Below are positions 33,984 to 43,233 of a stretch of DNA of 64,000 nucleotides, one piece after another. The notes under the pieces were generated by a model. It saw only the letters and a program-made list of their open reading frames with translations, made no database searches and had not been told where the DNA came from. This DNA is from Chloracidobacterium sp. Lineage in GTDB: Bacteria; Acidobacteriota; Blastocatellia; Pyrinomonadales; Pyrinomonadaceae. Both the position numbers and the translations under genes were made by a program. The stretch spans positions 1,102,501 to 1,166,500 of the forward strand of contig JABTUB010000001.1 of assembly GCA_015075585.1 (NCBI GenBank). Direction: 5' to 3'. The stretch's first letter is position 1; the number at the start of each line of letters is the position of its first letter.

Positions 33984-35276
33984 TCAGTCGGCCGAAGCAT
34001 CCGTTAACGGTAGATGCTCCGCACCGATCGCGGTGAGCAAAGATATGGCTTTGGTCAGAGTTTCTTTATATTCCGAGGCCGGATCGCTGTCTATTACGAT
34101 GCCGCCGCCGACATTGAATGTTGCTGTCAGCCCGCGAACGACCATGGTGCGGATCGCCACACTCGTCTCGATGACAGCCTTCTCACCGAGCCAACCTTGC
34201 GGTAAATACATACCGATGGTACCCATCGAGAGGCCGCGATGTGCCGGTTCGAGTCTGTCGATGATCTCCATCGTGCTTTTTTTGGGGGCACCGGTGATAG
34301 AACCGCAGGGAAAGAGGGCATTGAATATGTCCGATGGGCGCGTTCCGCTGCGAAGGCGTCCCTTTACGGTCGAGACAAGGTGGAACAGCGACGGATGCTC
34401 TGCGATCGTGCAGAGGTCGTCAACTTTGACGCTTCCAAACTCACACACGCGGCCGAGGTCGTTACGGATAAGATCGACGATCATGACGTTCTCCGCGCGA
34501 TCCTTTGCGCTCCGCTCAAGTTCATTGCGAAGCGCCGTATCTTCTGCGTCGGTCGCGCCTCTCGGTCGCGTTCCTTTTATCGGCGAAGCAGTAATTTTCG
34601 AGCCTTCTACGTGAAAAAACAGTTCAGGCGATGCTGAGATCACTGTAGAATCGTGCCTTTTTATGTAAGCCGCAAACGGCGCAGGATGTTTTAGCCGCAA
34701 ATTTCGAAAGATCGATTCGGGCATGGCACCGTGATCCAATTCTGCCGTTATGCAATGCGTAAGATTCGTTTGGTAGGTGTTGCCGGAACGAATCTCTTCT
34801 TTGATCTCAGCGATGGCGTTGAGATACTGCCCGCGTGCCATATTCGAAGCGACCTCTCGGGCTGCTGCTGCTTCCGTCGATGATCTTATGGCTCCAAGGT
34901 CAACGTTTTGTCGGCCGATGCTGAACCCTCTGCCGCTCTCATAGTCGTGAATGCCCAATCCGTCAAAGAGCGCAATGAAAAGGTCAGGCTCTTGACACGG
35001 AATGCGGGAATTCAGCCCCATCATCTTTCGCCCGAGATCATACGAAAGCGTAAAAATAGCCGCATTGTTGCCGGTGAGGTATCGGTCAAGGATCTTTTCT
35101 GCTTCCGCCGCCGCTGCGACGTTCGTTTCAACGATATCGACAGGGTGTACGCCCGCGACCAGCAAATTCGAGCCTTTTGGCCCGACGCCGCAGCTGTCGA
35201 GAATGCAAGAGCCAATATCGGCACTGCCAAGCACCGCGTCAGAAACGTCGTTCGCGGAAATTTGCGCTCCGATCAC
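33984..35276 (-). CDS. pabB: Aminodeoxychorismate synthase component I (chorismate-binding enzyme)
   Basis: A 430-aa protein of the anthranilate/ADC synthase I family. The PabB-diagnostic Lys motif PIKGTRPRG is present (TrpE has Ala-containing PIAGTR there), so it should make 4-amino-4-deoxychorismate for folate with a PabA partner. Further motifs: RNDLGRVCEFGSV, FPCGSITGAPK and a C-terminal FNVGGGIVIDSDP. The start codon is GTG (35276). No pabA or pabC is next to it. The N-terminal domain is short compared with TrpE. Confidence 0.9.
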   Translation of the reverse strand: MIGAQISANDVSDAVLGSADIGSCILDSCGVGPKGSNLLVAGVHPVDIVETNVAAAAEAEKILDRYLTGNNAAIFTLSYDLGRKMMGLNSRIPCQEPDLFIALFDGLGIHDYESGRGFSIGRQNVDLGAIRSSTEAAAAREVASNMARGQYLNAIAEIKEEIRSGNTYQTNLTHCITAELDHGAMPESIFRNLRLKHPAPFAAYIKRHDSTVISASPELFFHVEGSKITASPIKGTRPRGATDAEDTALRNELERSAKDRAENVMIVDLIRNDLGRVCEFGSVKVDDLCTIAEHPSLFHLVSTVKGRLRSGTRPSDIFNALFPCGSITGAPKKSTMEIIDRLEPAHRGLSMGTIGMYLPQGWLGEKAVIETSVAIRTMVVRGLTATFNVGGGIVIDSDPASEYKETLTKAISLLTAIGAEHLPLTDASAD

Positions 35277-35363
35277 GGCGTTAATATATCACGCGTCGAA
35301 CTTTCAATCTCAGCCGGCTTTAGCGTAATATGTTTCAAGCCAAACTCCTGAGCCCGAAAATTT

Positions 35364-36905
35364 ATGAGTACAGAGTTAGGAAAGCCGCAACAGCTCGTCA
35401 GGGCGCTTGGGCTGGTCGCCGCCGTCTCGATCATTATCGGCAACGTCATCGGCACCGGCGTGTTTCTGAAGGCGCGCGTTATGACGTGCAATGTCGGTGC
35501 CCCTGCTTGGGTTCTGCTTGCGTGGATCGCGGCCGGATTGCTCTCGCTCGCGGGAGCATTGACCTATGCCGAGCTTACTGCAATGAAGCCCGAGGCGGGC
35601 GGCGAGTATGTTTTTCTGCGCGACGCATACGGGCGCGCTTCCAGCTTTTTGTTCGGCTGGATGCAGATGTTCATTGCAAAGCCCGGCTCGCAGGCCGCTG
35701 CGGGAATGGCGTTCGCTATCGGGCTGAACGACTTTCTCGATAAGAAACTCGAAGAAACGCTGCTGACGTTCTCGATCGGCGGCATCCCTTTTGAGATCAC
35801 CACGCTGACTCTTGTTGCAATTATGGTGATCCTGATCTTTACGACGCTGAACTGTGCCTCCGTAAGCCTCAGCGGCCAGATCGCAACGGCACTCACGGGT
35901 GTTAAGATCGGACTGATCTTGTTCGTCTCGATCGGGGCCTTCGTCTGGGCAACGGGTGATTTCTCGCACTTCTCGCTTTTGAGTCAGAACGGCGCTTGCG
36001 AGGGCGTCGCTGACGGCGTGCGGTTCGGCAGTGCGAGCTATTCGTTCGTCGGGGGCTTCGGGGCGGCAATGATCGGGGCATTGTGGGGCTATGACGGTTG
36101 GAATAACCTGACATTTGTTGCCGGCGAAGTAAAGGATCCGAATCGCAATATTCCGCTGGCGATCATCGGCAGCACGATCCTAATCATCATCCTGTATGTG
36201 ATCGCCAACATCTCGTACTATTACGTTCTCGACCCGACCGCCGTTGCTTCCGTTTCAAAGAGTTCTGCTGTGGCAAAGGTTGTAGTTGCCGAATTCTTTG
36301 GCGGCAATGTTCAGGCATTTGCGACAGGCTTGGCTGTAGCGATCTTTACAACGGGACTTATGCTTTCGTCGCTGGGAACCCTGCACACATCAATACTCTC
36401 GGGTGCGCGCGTTCCTTATGCGATGGCACAGGACGGCTTGATGTTCCATGTGCTCGGTAAGCTCAGCATTACGGGTGTTCCGGTCAAGGCCCTGCTTTTG
36501 CAGATGGTTTGGGCAATGATGCTTGCTGTCTCCGGCTCGTTCGATACTCTGACCGACTATGTGATATTCGGCTCGTGGATATTTTACGCATTGGTCACCT
36601 CTTCGGTCTTTGTATTTCGGCGCAAGTATCCCGAGCTCGAGAGGCCGTACAAAGCTTGGGGTTATCCTGTGGTTCCCGCGATCTTTCTTGTGGTGGCAGG
36701 TTGGCTGCTCTACATTACATTTTCGAACGATCTGGTTATGATCAAGACGGCGCTTGCCGCCGAACCGGGCATTGTCGGTTTGATGAAAGGAGTGATGAAG
36801 ACATCATCATTTGCGGGTACATTTTTGATCTTGCTCGGCCTGCCGGTTTATTACTTCATTTCCGGGAAGAATGGACGGCCGGAAAAGGCCGATAACGAGG
36901 GTTAG
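35364..36905 (+). CDS. APC-family amino-acid permease
   Basis: A 513-aa membrane protein with about twelve helices. The APC signature IIGNVIGTGVFLK is near residue 25, and GALTYAELTAMKPEAGGEYVF, cut here to its core ELTAMKPEAGGEYV, follows in helix 2. Helix 6 region contains GALWGYDGWNNLTFVAGEVKD, core GYDGWNNL. This resembles LAT-type or serine/threonine exchanger branches; the exact substrate is unknown. The stop is followed immediately by the ATG of the PilZ gene, so both are likely in one operon. Confidence 0.9.
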   Translation: MSTELGKPQQLVRALGLVAAVSIIIGNVIGTGVFLKARVMTCNVGAPAWVLLAWIAAGLLSLAGALTYAELTAMKPEAGGEYVFLRDAYGRASSFLFGWMQMFIAKPGSQAAAGMAFAIGLNDFLDKKLEETLLTFSIGGIPFEITTLTLVAIMVILIFTTLNCASVSLSGQIATALTGVKIGLILFVSIGAFVWATGDFSHFSLLSQNGACEGVADGVRFGSASYSFVGGFGAAMIGALWGYDGWNNLTFVAGEVKDPNRNIPLAIIGSTILIIILYVIANISYYYVLDPTAVASVSKSSAVAKVVVAEFFGGNVQAFATGLAVAIFTTGLMLSSLGTLHTSILSGARVPYAMAQDGLMFHVLGKLSITGVPVKALLLQMVWAMMLAVSGSFDTLTDYVIFGSWIFYALVTSSVFVFRRKYPELERPYKAWGYPVVPAIFLVVAGWLLYITFSNDLVMIKTALAAEPGIVGLMKGVMKTSSFAGTFLILLGLPVYYFISGKNGRPEKADNEG

Positions 36906-37244
36906 ATGGAAACAAGGGACAGACGCGGCGGCGACGAACGCCGCAGTACAAAGCGTTTTGCGGTAGAGATCGCTGTCGAATGGGAATCCGGGGACAGCGG
37001 CCGTCAACCGGGTACGCTCAATGATGTTAGCTTTGACGGCTGCTTTGTTCTTAGCTCCGGAAATGTCAATGACGGAGACGACGTGAAGATCTTTGTCCCG
37101 CTGTCCGACGGGATGAAGGCCGAGTACGCCGGCCGCATTGCGAATCACGTGCAGGACATCGGTTTTGGCGTTAGTTTCGGTAAGCTCTCCGAACCGCAAA
37201 GAGAACTGCTGGTCGGGTTTGTGCGAAGTACCATGCTGAGTTAG
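36906..37244 (+). CDS. PilZ-domain protein (putative c-di-GMP receptor)
   Basis: A 112-aa single-domain protein. The two c-di-GMP-binding motifs are visible: RxxxR as R13-STK-R17, and DxSxxG as D40-V-S42-F-D-G45. With both intact, c-di-GMP binding is likely. The ATG directly follows the permease stop without a gap, suggesting coupling. Whether it regulates the permease or acts elsewhere is unknown. Its 3' end overlaps the convergent murE by 4 bp. Confidence 0.88.
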   Translation: METRDRRGGDERRSTKRFAVEIAVEWESGDSGRQPGTLNDVSFDGCFVLSSGNVNDGDDVKIFVPLSDGMKAEYAGRIANHVQDIGFGVSFGKLSEPQRELLVGFVRSTMLS

Positions 37245-38734
37245 CTCTCGTCGCTGCGGATCGCCAGTTGTTCCGCAGCGACCTCGCGGTCGTCGAAATG
37301 AAATTTGTCTGATCCGACGATCTGGTATGCCTCATGTCCTTTGCCGGCGATTATCACCACATCTCCATTCTCAGCAATATTTATCGCCCGCTGTATCGCT
37401 TCACGCCTGTCGGGGATCACGATATGATCGGCGGCCTTTTCCTTAACGCCGCTCTCTATTTCAGCGATTATCTTAAGCGGGTCTTCATTCCGCGGATTGT
37501 CTGAGGTGATTACGGCAAGATCGCTGTATTCGCCCGCTACGCGGCCCATCGGAATACGCTTCGAGCGGTCTCTGTCGCCTCCGCATCCGAATACGGTGAT
37601 GATCTTACCGCTTGTAAGTTCACGAGCGGTACGGAGCGTATTCAGCAACGCGTCATCCGTGTGAGCGTAATCGACGACTACAGCGAAATTTCCGTCGTGC
37701 GGCACAAGTTCAAAGCGTCCGGGAGCTCCGATGCAGGTCGAAAGGCCCGCCTTTATGGACTCAATGTCCATCCCCAAGGACAACGCAACGCCCGCCGCAG
37801 AAAGCATATTGTAAACGTGCGGTTTACCGACAAGCGGTGACGTGATGCGGTGCGAACCGCCGGCAGTACTTAGCGTAAACGCGGTACCCTTTACCAGCGA
37901 TACTTCGATGTCTGATGCCGTTAGGTCGGCCGCTCTGTCGATCGCGGTTGTCAGGACGTTCATTCTGTCCGTGCGCAGGTCATCCGCAAGCTTTCGTCCC
38001 CAATCGTCGTCGATATTGATGATCGAGAACTGAGGTTTATACCCGAGACGTCCGTCGAAAAGTTTTCGCTTAGCGTCAAAGTAATTCTCCATCGTCTCGT
38101 GATAGTCGAGATGGTCGCGGGTCAGGTTCGTGAAAACCGCCGCCTTGAAGGCGAGCCAATCGCACCGTTCGAGGTCTATCGCCTGTGACGAGGCCTCCAT
38201 CACGGCAACGCTGCAGCCATCGGCGACGGCTTCTGCTAGGAAGCGATTTGTGTCCGATGCTTCCGGAGTTGTCCGCACGGCCTCTTCGCTGCGTTCACCA
38301 ATGCGGTATTCAACGGTCGTGAGCATCGCTGCCTGCCTTCCGGCCGCCGCAGCCAGGGCATAGCAAAGATATGTAGTTGTTGTCTTGCCGTTCGTGCCTG
38401 TAATGCCGACAAGGTCAAGCCGCTGCGACGGATGTCCGTGAACGATATCCGACGCTTTTGCTAATGCCCTCCGTGCGTTCTCGACACGGAGCCACGATCC
38501 AGTAAAGCCGTCGGGAGCGGCAAACTCCGATATGATCCCGGCCGCACCCCGACGCATAACGTCGTCCACGAAGCGATGGCCGTCGCTTGTCGAACCTTTA
38601 ATCGCAACGAACACGGTACCTTCGCGCGCCTGCCGCGAATCGTGCGTAACATCGGTAACGATGGTTTCATTGCTGCCCGTGAGCTTTGCATTCAGCTCGG
38701 CTTTAAGAGTTCCGGTTGTAATTTTAGTGCTCAC
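37241..38734 (-). CDS. murE: UDP-N-acetylmuramoyl-tripeptide synthetase MurE (mDAP-adding)
   Basis: A 497-aa Mur ligase. The ATP-binding motif GTNGKTTTTY follows the N-terminal domain (about residue 113). The DNPRNEDP motif is that of meso-diaminopimelate-adding enzymes, so the peptidoglycan is predicted to contain mDAP, fitting a Gram-negative-type wall. It acts in the cytoplasm on UDP-MurNAc-Ala-Glu. The gene is isolated from any dcw cluster, at least within the window. Confidence 0.95.
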   Translation of the reverse strand: MSTKITTGTLKAELNAKLTGSNETIVTDVTHDSRQAREGTVFVAIKGSTSDGHRFVDDVMRRGAAGIISEFAAPDGFTGSWLRVENARRALAKASDIVHGHPSQRLDLVGITGTNGKTTTTYLCYALAAAAGRQAAMLTTVEYRIGERSEEAVRTTPEASDTNRFLAEAVADGCSVAVMEASSQAIDLERCDWLAFKAAVFTNLTRDHLDYHETMENYFDAKRKLFDGRLGYKPQFSIINIDDDWGRKLADDLRTDRMNVLTTAIDRAADLTASDIEVSLVKGTAFTLSTAGGSHRITSPLVGKPHVYNMLSAAGVALSLGMDIESIKAGLSTCIGAPGRFELVPHDGNFAVVVDYAHTDDALLNTLRTARELTSGKIITVFGCGGDRDRSKRIPMGRVAGEYSDLAVITSDNPRNEDPLKIIAEIESGVKEKAADHIVIPDRREAIQRAINIAENGDVVIIAGKGHEAYQIVGSDKFHFDDREVAAEQLAIRSDES

Positions 38735-38837
38735 GTTACGCTCTTTGAAGGTGAATTATACGACAGCTCCGACAGTTTTTACGAACACGAGCGGCCATTC
38801 CGGCGTATAGTTAAGCAATACCGGAGGTGATCGGACA

Positions 38838-39098
38838 ATGAACATTCTCAAAGCAATTCTTGCCCTAATCGGACTCGTATTTGTCGTACTATTGCTATTA
38901 TGGGCTCTCGGCTGGGTCGGGACGCTGCTATGGTATGGCTTTTGGCTCGCGCTCATCGGAGCGATCGGTTATGCGGGCTATAAGCTGTTTCTTAAAGTAG
39001 AATCCAAGGCTTTAGGTTCGGACCCTCGGTCAGGGCTTGAAACCGGCGATATTAATATGACATGGGACGAATACGACAAGAAATATCTGCACAAATAG
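38838..39098 (+). CDS. Small membrane protein, unknown function
   Basis: An 86-aa protein with two adjacent hydrophobic helices (ILALIGLVFVVLLLLWALGW, 20 residues, about 7-26; LLWYGFWLALIGAIGYAGY, about 30-48) and an acidic soluble tail ending TWDEYDKKYLHK. A good ribosome-binding site GGAGG (38822-38826) precedes the ATG. No family recognised. It is divergent from murE. Confidence 0.65.
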   Translation: MNILKAILALIGLVFVVLLLLWALGWVGTLLWYGFWLALIGAIGYAGYKLFLKVESKALGSDPRSGLETGDINMTWDEYDKKYLHK

Positions 39099-39165
39099 TG
39101 CTAATGCGCGACTGCCTCTTACGTTTAGCTAACACGGCAGTTTTCGGATTTTCCCAACGTGTGCG

Positions 39166-39171
39166 TATAAT
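39166..39171 (+). promoter_or_regulatory. Likely -10 box of the tRNA-Leu gene
   Basis: A perfect TATAAT, 13 bp before the mature 5' end of the tRNA. A convincing -35 hexamer is not visible at the expected distance (TTCGGA at best). Confidence 0.45.
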
Positions 39172-39184
39172 CTAGGCTGCTCGT

Positions 39185-39269
39185 GCCGAGGTGGCGAAAT
39201 TGGCAGACGCACTAGACTTAGGATCTAGCGCCGCGAGGCGTGCAGGTTCGATTCCTGTCCTCGGCACCA
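39185..39269 (+). tRNA. tRNA-Leu (anticodon TAG)
   Basis: An 85-nt class II tRNA. Acceptor stem GCCGAGG pairs with CCTCGGC. The anticodon stem CTAGA/TCTAG encloses loop CTTAGGA with anticodon TAG at 39219-39221. A variable arm (GCGCCGCGAGGCGT region), T-loop GGTTCGATTCC, and an encoded CCA at 39267-39269 are present. Confidence 0.97.
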
Positions 39270-39291
39270 CAACATTATTCTAATTGCGATT

Positions 39292-39576
39292 GTGATTATT
39301 GACTTTTCAGTTGGTGAGATACCTGCTCAGTTCACACGCGATCAGGTGACCGGTCGTGCTGAGGTGAGAACGCCGGGCGGCACTCTGGTGCTCGGCAGTC
39401 CATTCAATCCGCTTACTCATTTTTCATTAAGGCTTACTCGAAAATGGCAGTTCACGATCGACGGCAAAAATGTCGTGATCGAGAAAAAAAGACCGCTGTT
39501 TCTTGCCGGCCTGCGTCCGCACCAATACAAGGTTTTTGTCGAAGGACGGCTCGTCGCAGAGGCTTCGGGTGTGTAG
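39292..39576 (+). CDS. Small conserved hypothetical protein
   Basis: A 94-aa soluble protein starting at GTG (MIIDFSVGEIPAQFTRDQVT, 20 residues). It appears beta-rich with alternating hydrophobic and charged segments (WQFTIDGKNVVIEKKRPL; YKVFVEGRLVAEASG). No motif or membrane segment; the two internal repeats of the form FxxxGKxV/FxEGRLV suggest a small beta barrel. Unknown function. It sits between tRNA-Leu and tig. Confidence 0.6.
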   Translation: MIIDFSVGEIPAQFTRDQVTGRAEVRTPGGTLVLGSPFNPLTHFSLRLTRKWQFTIDGKNVVIEKKRPLFLAGLRPHQYKVFVEGRLVAEASGV

Positions 39577-39629
39577 CGGATTGCCGCGTTCGACTTTTAG
39601 CCGCCGCTTGGATATCCTTTTTCCTGTAA

Positions 39630-41045
39630 ATGAAGAGCGAATTAAAGGAAATTTCACCATCACAAAAAGAGATCCATCTTGAGATCGACGCTGACGTTGT
39701 AAAGGCGTCGTATGCCAAGATAAGCCGGAAATATGCTGATAAGGCGAGCATCCCTGGATTTCGGAAAGGCTATGCCCCGGTCGATGTCGTACGGATTCGG
39801 TTCAAAGACGATATTAAGAACGATGTTCTGCAAGACATTATTCCGGGACAGGTTACGGCAGCCATCGAGCATCACGACCTTCAGCCGCTAACGGAGCCGC
39901 ACCTGCACCTTGAAGAACCCGAGAATGTAAACGTGAACGGCACCGAGCCTGTTAAACTTCACATACACGTAGAAGTAATGCCCGAACTGCCGGAGCCTGT
40001 GTATGAAGGGTTTGAGGTAACGCGGCGTGTGCGGCCTGTCGAGGATGCGGAGATCGAAGGCCTCATTGCTGAACGTCTGCAGAGGGAAGCGGCACTTGTA
40101 CCGGTCGAGGGCCGAGCGTCTCAGATAGGTGATACGGTCATGGCGGATCTCGTAGGAACATTTGAGGATGATCCCGATGCAGAACCAATCACCGCTGATG
40201 ATGTTGAGGTTACGCTTGGTGACGACGTTATCGAGAAGGCTTTCTCGGAAAATCTTATCGGCGTCAGCCAAGACGAGGAAAAGGAATTTACGGTTGCCTA
40301 TGCAGATGATTCTGCGGCGTCCGGGCTTGCGGGCAAAACTATCCATTACAAAGCAAAGATCAAATCGGTCGGCGTCAAAGAGCAGCCCGAACTCAATGAT
40401 GAATGGGTCAAGAGCCTCGATGAAGGGTTTGAATCACTCGCCGATCTAAGAACCAAGCTTCGAGCCGATCTCGAAAAGGTCTCTGAGGCGGATGCCGACA
40501 GTCAGGTTCGAAATGAACTGGTCGCAAAACTTCTCGAAGAGAATGAGTTCGACGTGCCGTCGTCGCTTATCGAGAATCAAACGCGCAATCTGTTGAACAA
40601 CTTTGTGAATGATCTTCAGCAACGCGGGGTTGATATCAGCAAGGTCAATCAGGAATTCGTTCAGATGGCGTACGGCAATATGCGTACACAGGCCGAGCGT
40701 GATGTACGCGCTGCTATTTTGCTGGATAAGGTTGCCGAGCGCGAGAACGTCAGTGTTTCAGACGCTGATGTTGAGGAAGAGATCTCCACGATGGCCGCGT
40801 ATTACCGCACGACGCCCGAGGAGATCCGTAAATCTTTTGAGACGCATGGCGGCGGGATCGACTCGGTGCGTAACAACCTCAGAACACGCCGTTCTGTCGA
40901 GGCATTGGTAGCGAAGGCGAATGTTACCGACGGTGAATGGGTCGAACCGGCTGCGGAACAGCCTCCGGCGGAAACGGCCGAGGCGGAAGAGCCGAAAAAA
41001 GCTAAGAAAGCTCCCGCGAAAAAGGCGGCGAAGAAAGATGGTTGA
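39630..41045 (+). CDS. tig: Trigger factor (ribosome-associated chaperone, PPIase)
   Basis: A 471-aa protein with the three trigger-factor domains: the ribosome-binding domain with an FRKGYAP tail-binding loop (GFRKGYAPVDVVR, about residues 43-55; the canonical loop reads GFRxGKxP), the FKBP-like PPIase (about 155-240) and the C-terminal helical chaperone arms. The last 35 residues are a Lys/Ala/Glu-rich tail (EEPKKAKKAPAKKAAKKDG). It lies directly upstream of clpP-clpX as in many bacteria. The clpP promoter overlaps its stop codon. Confidence 0.95.
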   Translation: MKSELKEISPSQKEIHLEIDADVVKASYAKISRKYADKASIPGFRKGYAPVDVVRIRFKDDIKNDVLQDIIPGQVTAAIEHHDLQPLTEPHLHLEEPENVNVNGTEPVKLHIHVEVMPELPEPVYEGFEVTRRVRPVEDAEIEGLIAERLQREAALVPVEGRASQIGDTVMADLVGTFEDDPDAEPITADDVEVTLGDDVIEKAFSENLIGVSQDEEKEFTVAYADDSAASGLAGKTIHYKAKIKSVGVKEQPELNDEWVKSLDEGFESLADLRTKLRADLEKVSEADADSQVRNELVAKLLEENEFDVPSSLIENQTRNLLNNFVNDLQQRGVDISKVNQEFVQMAYGNMRTQAERDVRAAILLDKVAERENVSVSDADVEEEISTMAAYYRTTPEEIRKSFETHGGGIDSVRNNLRTRRSVEALVAKANVTDGEWVEPAAEQPPAETAEAEEPKKAKKAPAKKAAKKDG

Positions 41046-41069
41046 TTTTTTTGAAATAAGTTGTAAAAT
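41042..41069 (+). promoter_or_regulatory. Possible clpP promoter
   Basis: TTGATT (41042-41047) overlapping the tig stop, a 16-bp spacer and TAAAAT (41064-41069). It would leave about 90 nt of leader before clpP. Matches are moderate. Confidence 0.35.
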
Positions 41070-41164
41070 CAGGGCTGTAATGGCAATCGCCATATTCGCA
41101 AGCACTTATACATTGTTTGTTCAAGTAGTTCCTGAAGTGGCTTAACTGACAGCGAGAAAAACTT

Positions 41165-41755
41165 ATGGCCTTAGTTCCAATGGTTGTCGAGCAAACGTCG
41201 AGAGGCGAGCGCGCCTTTGACATTTACTCGCGGCTCTTAAAAGACAGCATTATTTTTATCGGTACGCCGATCGACGATCAGATCGCTAACTTGCTCGTCG
41301 CCCAACTCTTGTTCCTCGAGGCCGAAGACCCCGAACGCGATATCAATCTCTACATAAACAGTCCCGGCGGTTCGATCACTGCGGGAATGGCCATCTATGA
41401 CACGATGCAGTTCATCAAAAATGATGTAACGACCATTTGTGTCGGGCAATGTGCGTCTATGGGAGCATTGTTGCTCACTGCGGGAGCTCCGGGCAAACGC
41501 TTTGCGCTGCCGCACTCACGCATCCTGATCCATCAGCCTTCGGGCGGCGCACAGGGCCAGGCTACCGATGTTCGGATCATGGCCGAAGAGATACTCAGAA
41601 TGCGTGAGATGACGTCAAAGATAATCGCTCAGCATACCGGCCAATCTTTCGAAAAGGTTGAAGCGGATGTGGAGCGTGATCGAATTCTCGATCCGTGGCA
41701 GGCAAAGGAATACGGCCTCATCGATGAGGTGATCGAACATCGGGAGAAGAAATGA
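41165..41755 (+). CDS. clpP: ATP-dependent Clp protease proteolytic subunit
   Basis: A 196-aa serine peptidase forming the tetradecameric Clp chamber. The catalytic triad is S98 (CASMGA), H123 (LIHQPSGG) and D172. The processing-prone N-terminus ([16 protein letters not shown]) is canonical. Its stop codon overlaps the clpX start by 4 bases (ATGA), coupling their synthesis. Standard unfoldase partner ClpX follows. Confidence 0.97.
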   Translation: MALVPMVVEQTSRGERAFDIYSRLLKDSIIFIGTPIDDQIANLLVAQLLFLEAEDPERDINLYINSPGGSITAGMAIYDTMQFIKNDVTTICVGQCASMGALLLTAGAPGKRFALPHSRILIHQPSGGAQGQATDVRIMAEEILRMREMTSKIIAQHTGQSFEKVEADVERDRILDPWQAKEYGLIDEVIEHREKK

Positions 41756-42996
41756 GTCAGTTCCGGCGGCCCGAAGAATTACTGACCTGCTCATTCTGCG
41801 GAAAATCGCAGAATGACGTTAAGAAATTGATCGCCGGGCCGGGCGTTTACATTTGCAATGAATGCATTGATATCTGTAATGAGATAATCAATGACGATGA
41901 ACGCGAAGGAACTGCGGCAGCACGGACCTCGATCCCGAAGCCGCATGAAATAAAGGGTTTTCTTGATGAATACGTCATCGGTCAGGACGAATCGAAAAAG
42001 CGTCTGTCCGTTGCGGTCTATCAGCACTACAAGCGGCTCGATCTTGCAAAACGCCGCGGCGATGTCGAGATCCAGAAGTCCAATATCCTTTTGATCGGCC
42101 CCACGGGAACAGGGAAGACGCTGCTCGCGCAGACACTTGCGCGTGTGCTGAGCGTTCCGTTCTGTATAGTTGATGCGACGAGCCTCACCGAGGCAGGCTA
42201 TGTCGGCGAGGATGTTGAGAACATTCTCAACCGTCTCCTGCAGGCGGCGGGCGGCGATATCGAAAAGGCACAGCACGGCATCATCTATATCGACGAGATC
42301 GATAAGATCTGCCGAAAGGATGACAATCCGTCGATCACGCGGGACGTCTCCGGCGAGGGTGTTCAGCAGGCTCTGCTCAAGATACTCGAAGGGACAACGG
42401 CGAACGTTCCGACAGGCGGCGGCCGCAAACATCCGCAACAGGAGTTTCAGCAGCTTGATACGACGAATATTCTTTTTATTTGCGGCGGCGCGTTCATCGG
42501 CCTTGAAAAGGTGGTCGAGCGACGTTTTCGCAACAAGTCGCTGGGCTTTCAGGCTGATGTCAAGACGAACAAGCAGCGGCACAGCGATTCGATCAACAAA
42601 CTAGAACCCGAAGACCTGATCCATTATGGCCTGATCCCGGAATTTGTGGGACGGCTTCCGGTTATCGGCACGCTTAGGGAACTTGATATTGATGCTCTCG
42701 TCAAGATATTGACCGAGCCGAAGAATGCGTTGATAAAACAGTATCAGCGAAAGTTCGAATTCGACAACATTGCATTAAAGTTCACCGAAGGGGCGATCCG
42801 TGCCATCGCTCAGCAAGCCTTCGAACGAAAGGTCGGGGCGCGCGGGCTAATGATGATAATGGAAGAGATACTGCTCGACCCGATGTATCATCTGCCAAGC
42901 GAAAAGAAGGTCAGCGAGATCGTGGTTACAAAAGAGATGATCGAGCGTAAAGTGCCCGTTTTTGAGGTTTTAACGCGAACCGAAGAAGCGGCGTGA
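41752..42996 (+). CDS. clpX: ATP-dependent Clp protease ATP-binding subunit ClpX
   Basis: A 414-aa AAA+ unfoldase that feeds substrates to ClpP. The N-terminal zinc-binding domain has C13, C16, C35 and C38. Walker A is GPTGTGKT, Walker B has IIYIDEIDK, and the pore loop GYVGEDVE is intact. A strong hairpin (43017-43050) follows the gene, separating it from lon, which has its own promoter region. Confidence 0.97.
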   Translation: MSQFRRPEELLTCSFCGKSQNDVKKLIAGPGVYICNECIDICNEIINDDEREGTAAARTSIPKPHEIKGFLDEYVIGQDESKKRLSVAVYQHYKRLDLAKRRGDVEIQKSNILLIGPTGTGKTLLAQTLARVLSVPFCIVDATSLTEAGYVGEDVENILNRLLQAAGGDIEKAQHGIIYIDEIDKICRKDDNPSITRDVSGEGVQQALLKILEGTTANVPTGGGRKHPQQEFQQLDTTNILFICGGAFIGLEKVVERRFRNKSLGFQADVKTNKQRHSDSINKLEPEDLIHYGLIPEFVGRLPVIGTLRELDIDALVKILTEPKNALIKQYQRKFEFDNIALKFTEGAIRAIAQQAFERKVGARGLMMIMEEILLDPMYHLPSEKKVSEIVVTKEMIERKVPVFEVLTRTEEAA

Positions 42997-43016
42997 CGGC
43001 CCTCAAATTTCAGGAC

Positions 43017-43050
43017 AGGCCTGTCGAACAGCGTATCGGCAGGCCTTTAT
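43017..43050 (+). terminator. Intrinsic terminator after clpX
   Basis: Stem AGGCCTG/CAGGCCT (43017-43023 with 43040-43046), loop of 16 nt, then TTTAT with CTTTT close after. The left arm is within a perfect 12-bp palindrome GACAGGCCTGTC. Confidence 0.65.
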
Positions 43051-43090
43051 CTTTTGACTCAGCAAAACTCGCCAATTTCTAAAATTTAAC

Positions 43091-43178
43091 GGTCAATAGG
43101 AGTTTCATTGGTCAAAACCGGCATGATGGCCGCAGAGGTCAAAAGATGTTGCTTTTCATAGCGGCTTTTGCCTAAAAT
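43091..43178 (+). promoter_or_regulatory. Upstream region of lon with three GGTCAA repeats and a promoter
   Basis: GGTCAA occurs at 43091-43096, 43110-43115 and 43137-43142, in the same orientation. A -35/-10 pair follows: TTGCTT (43149-43154), 18-bp spacer, TAAAAT (43173-43178). The repeats could be sites for a transcription factor, but the motif is short. No CIRCE element was found. Confidence 0.4.
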
Positions 43179-43233
43179 TACTTATATCAAGCCCTATCCG
43201 AGCGTAGCGCCTGCACAGGATCAAGGAAGAATT

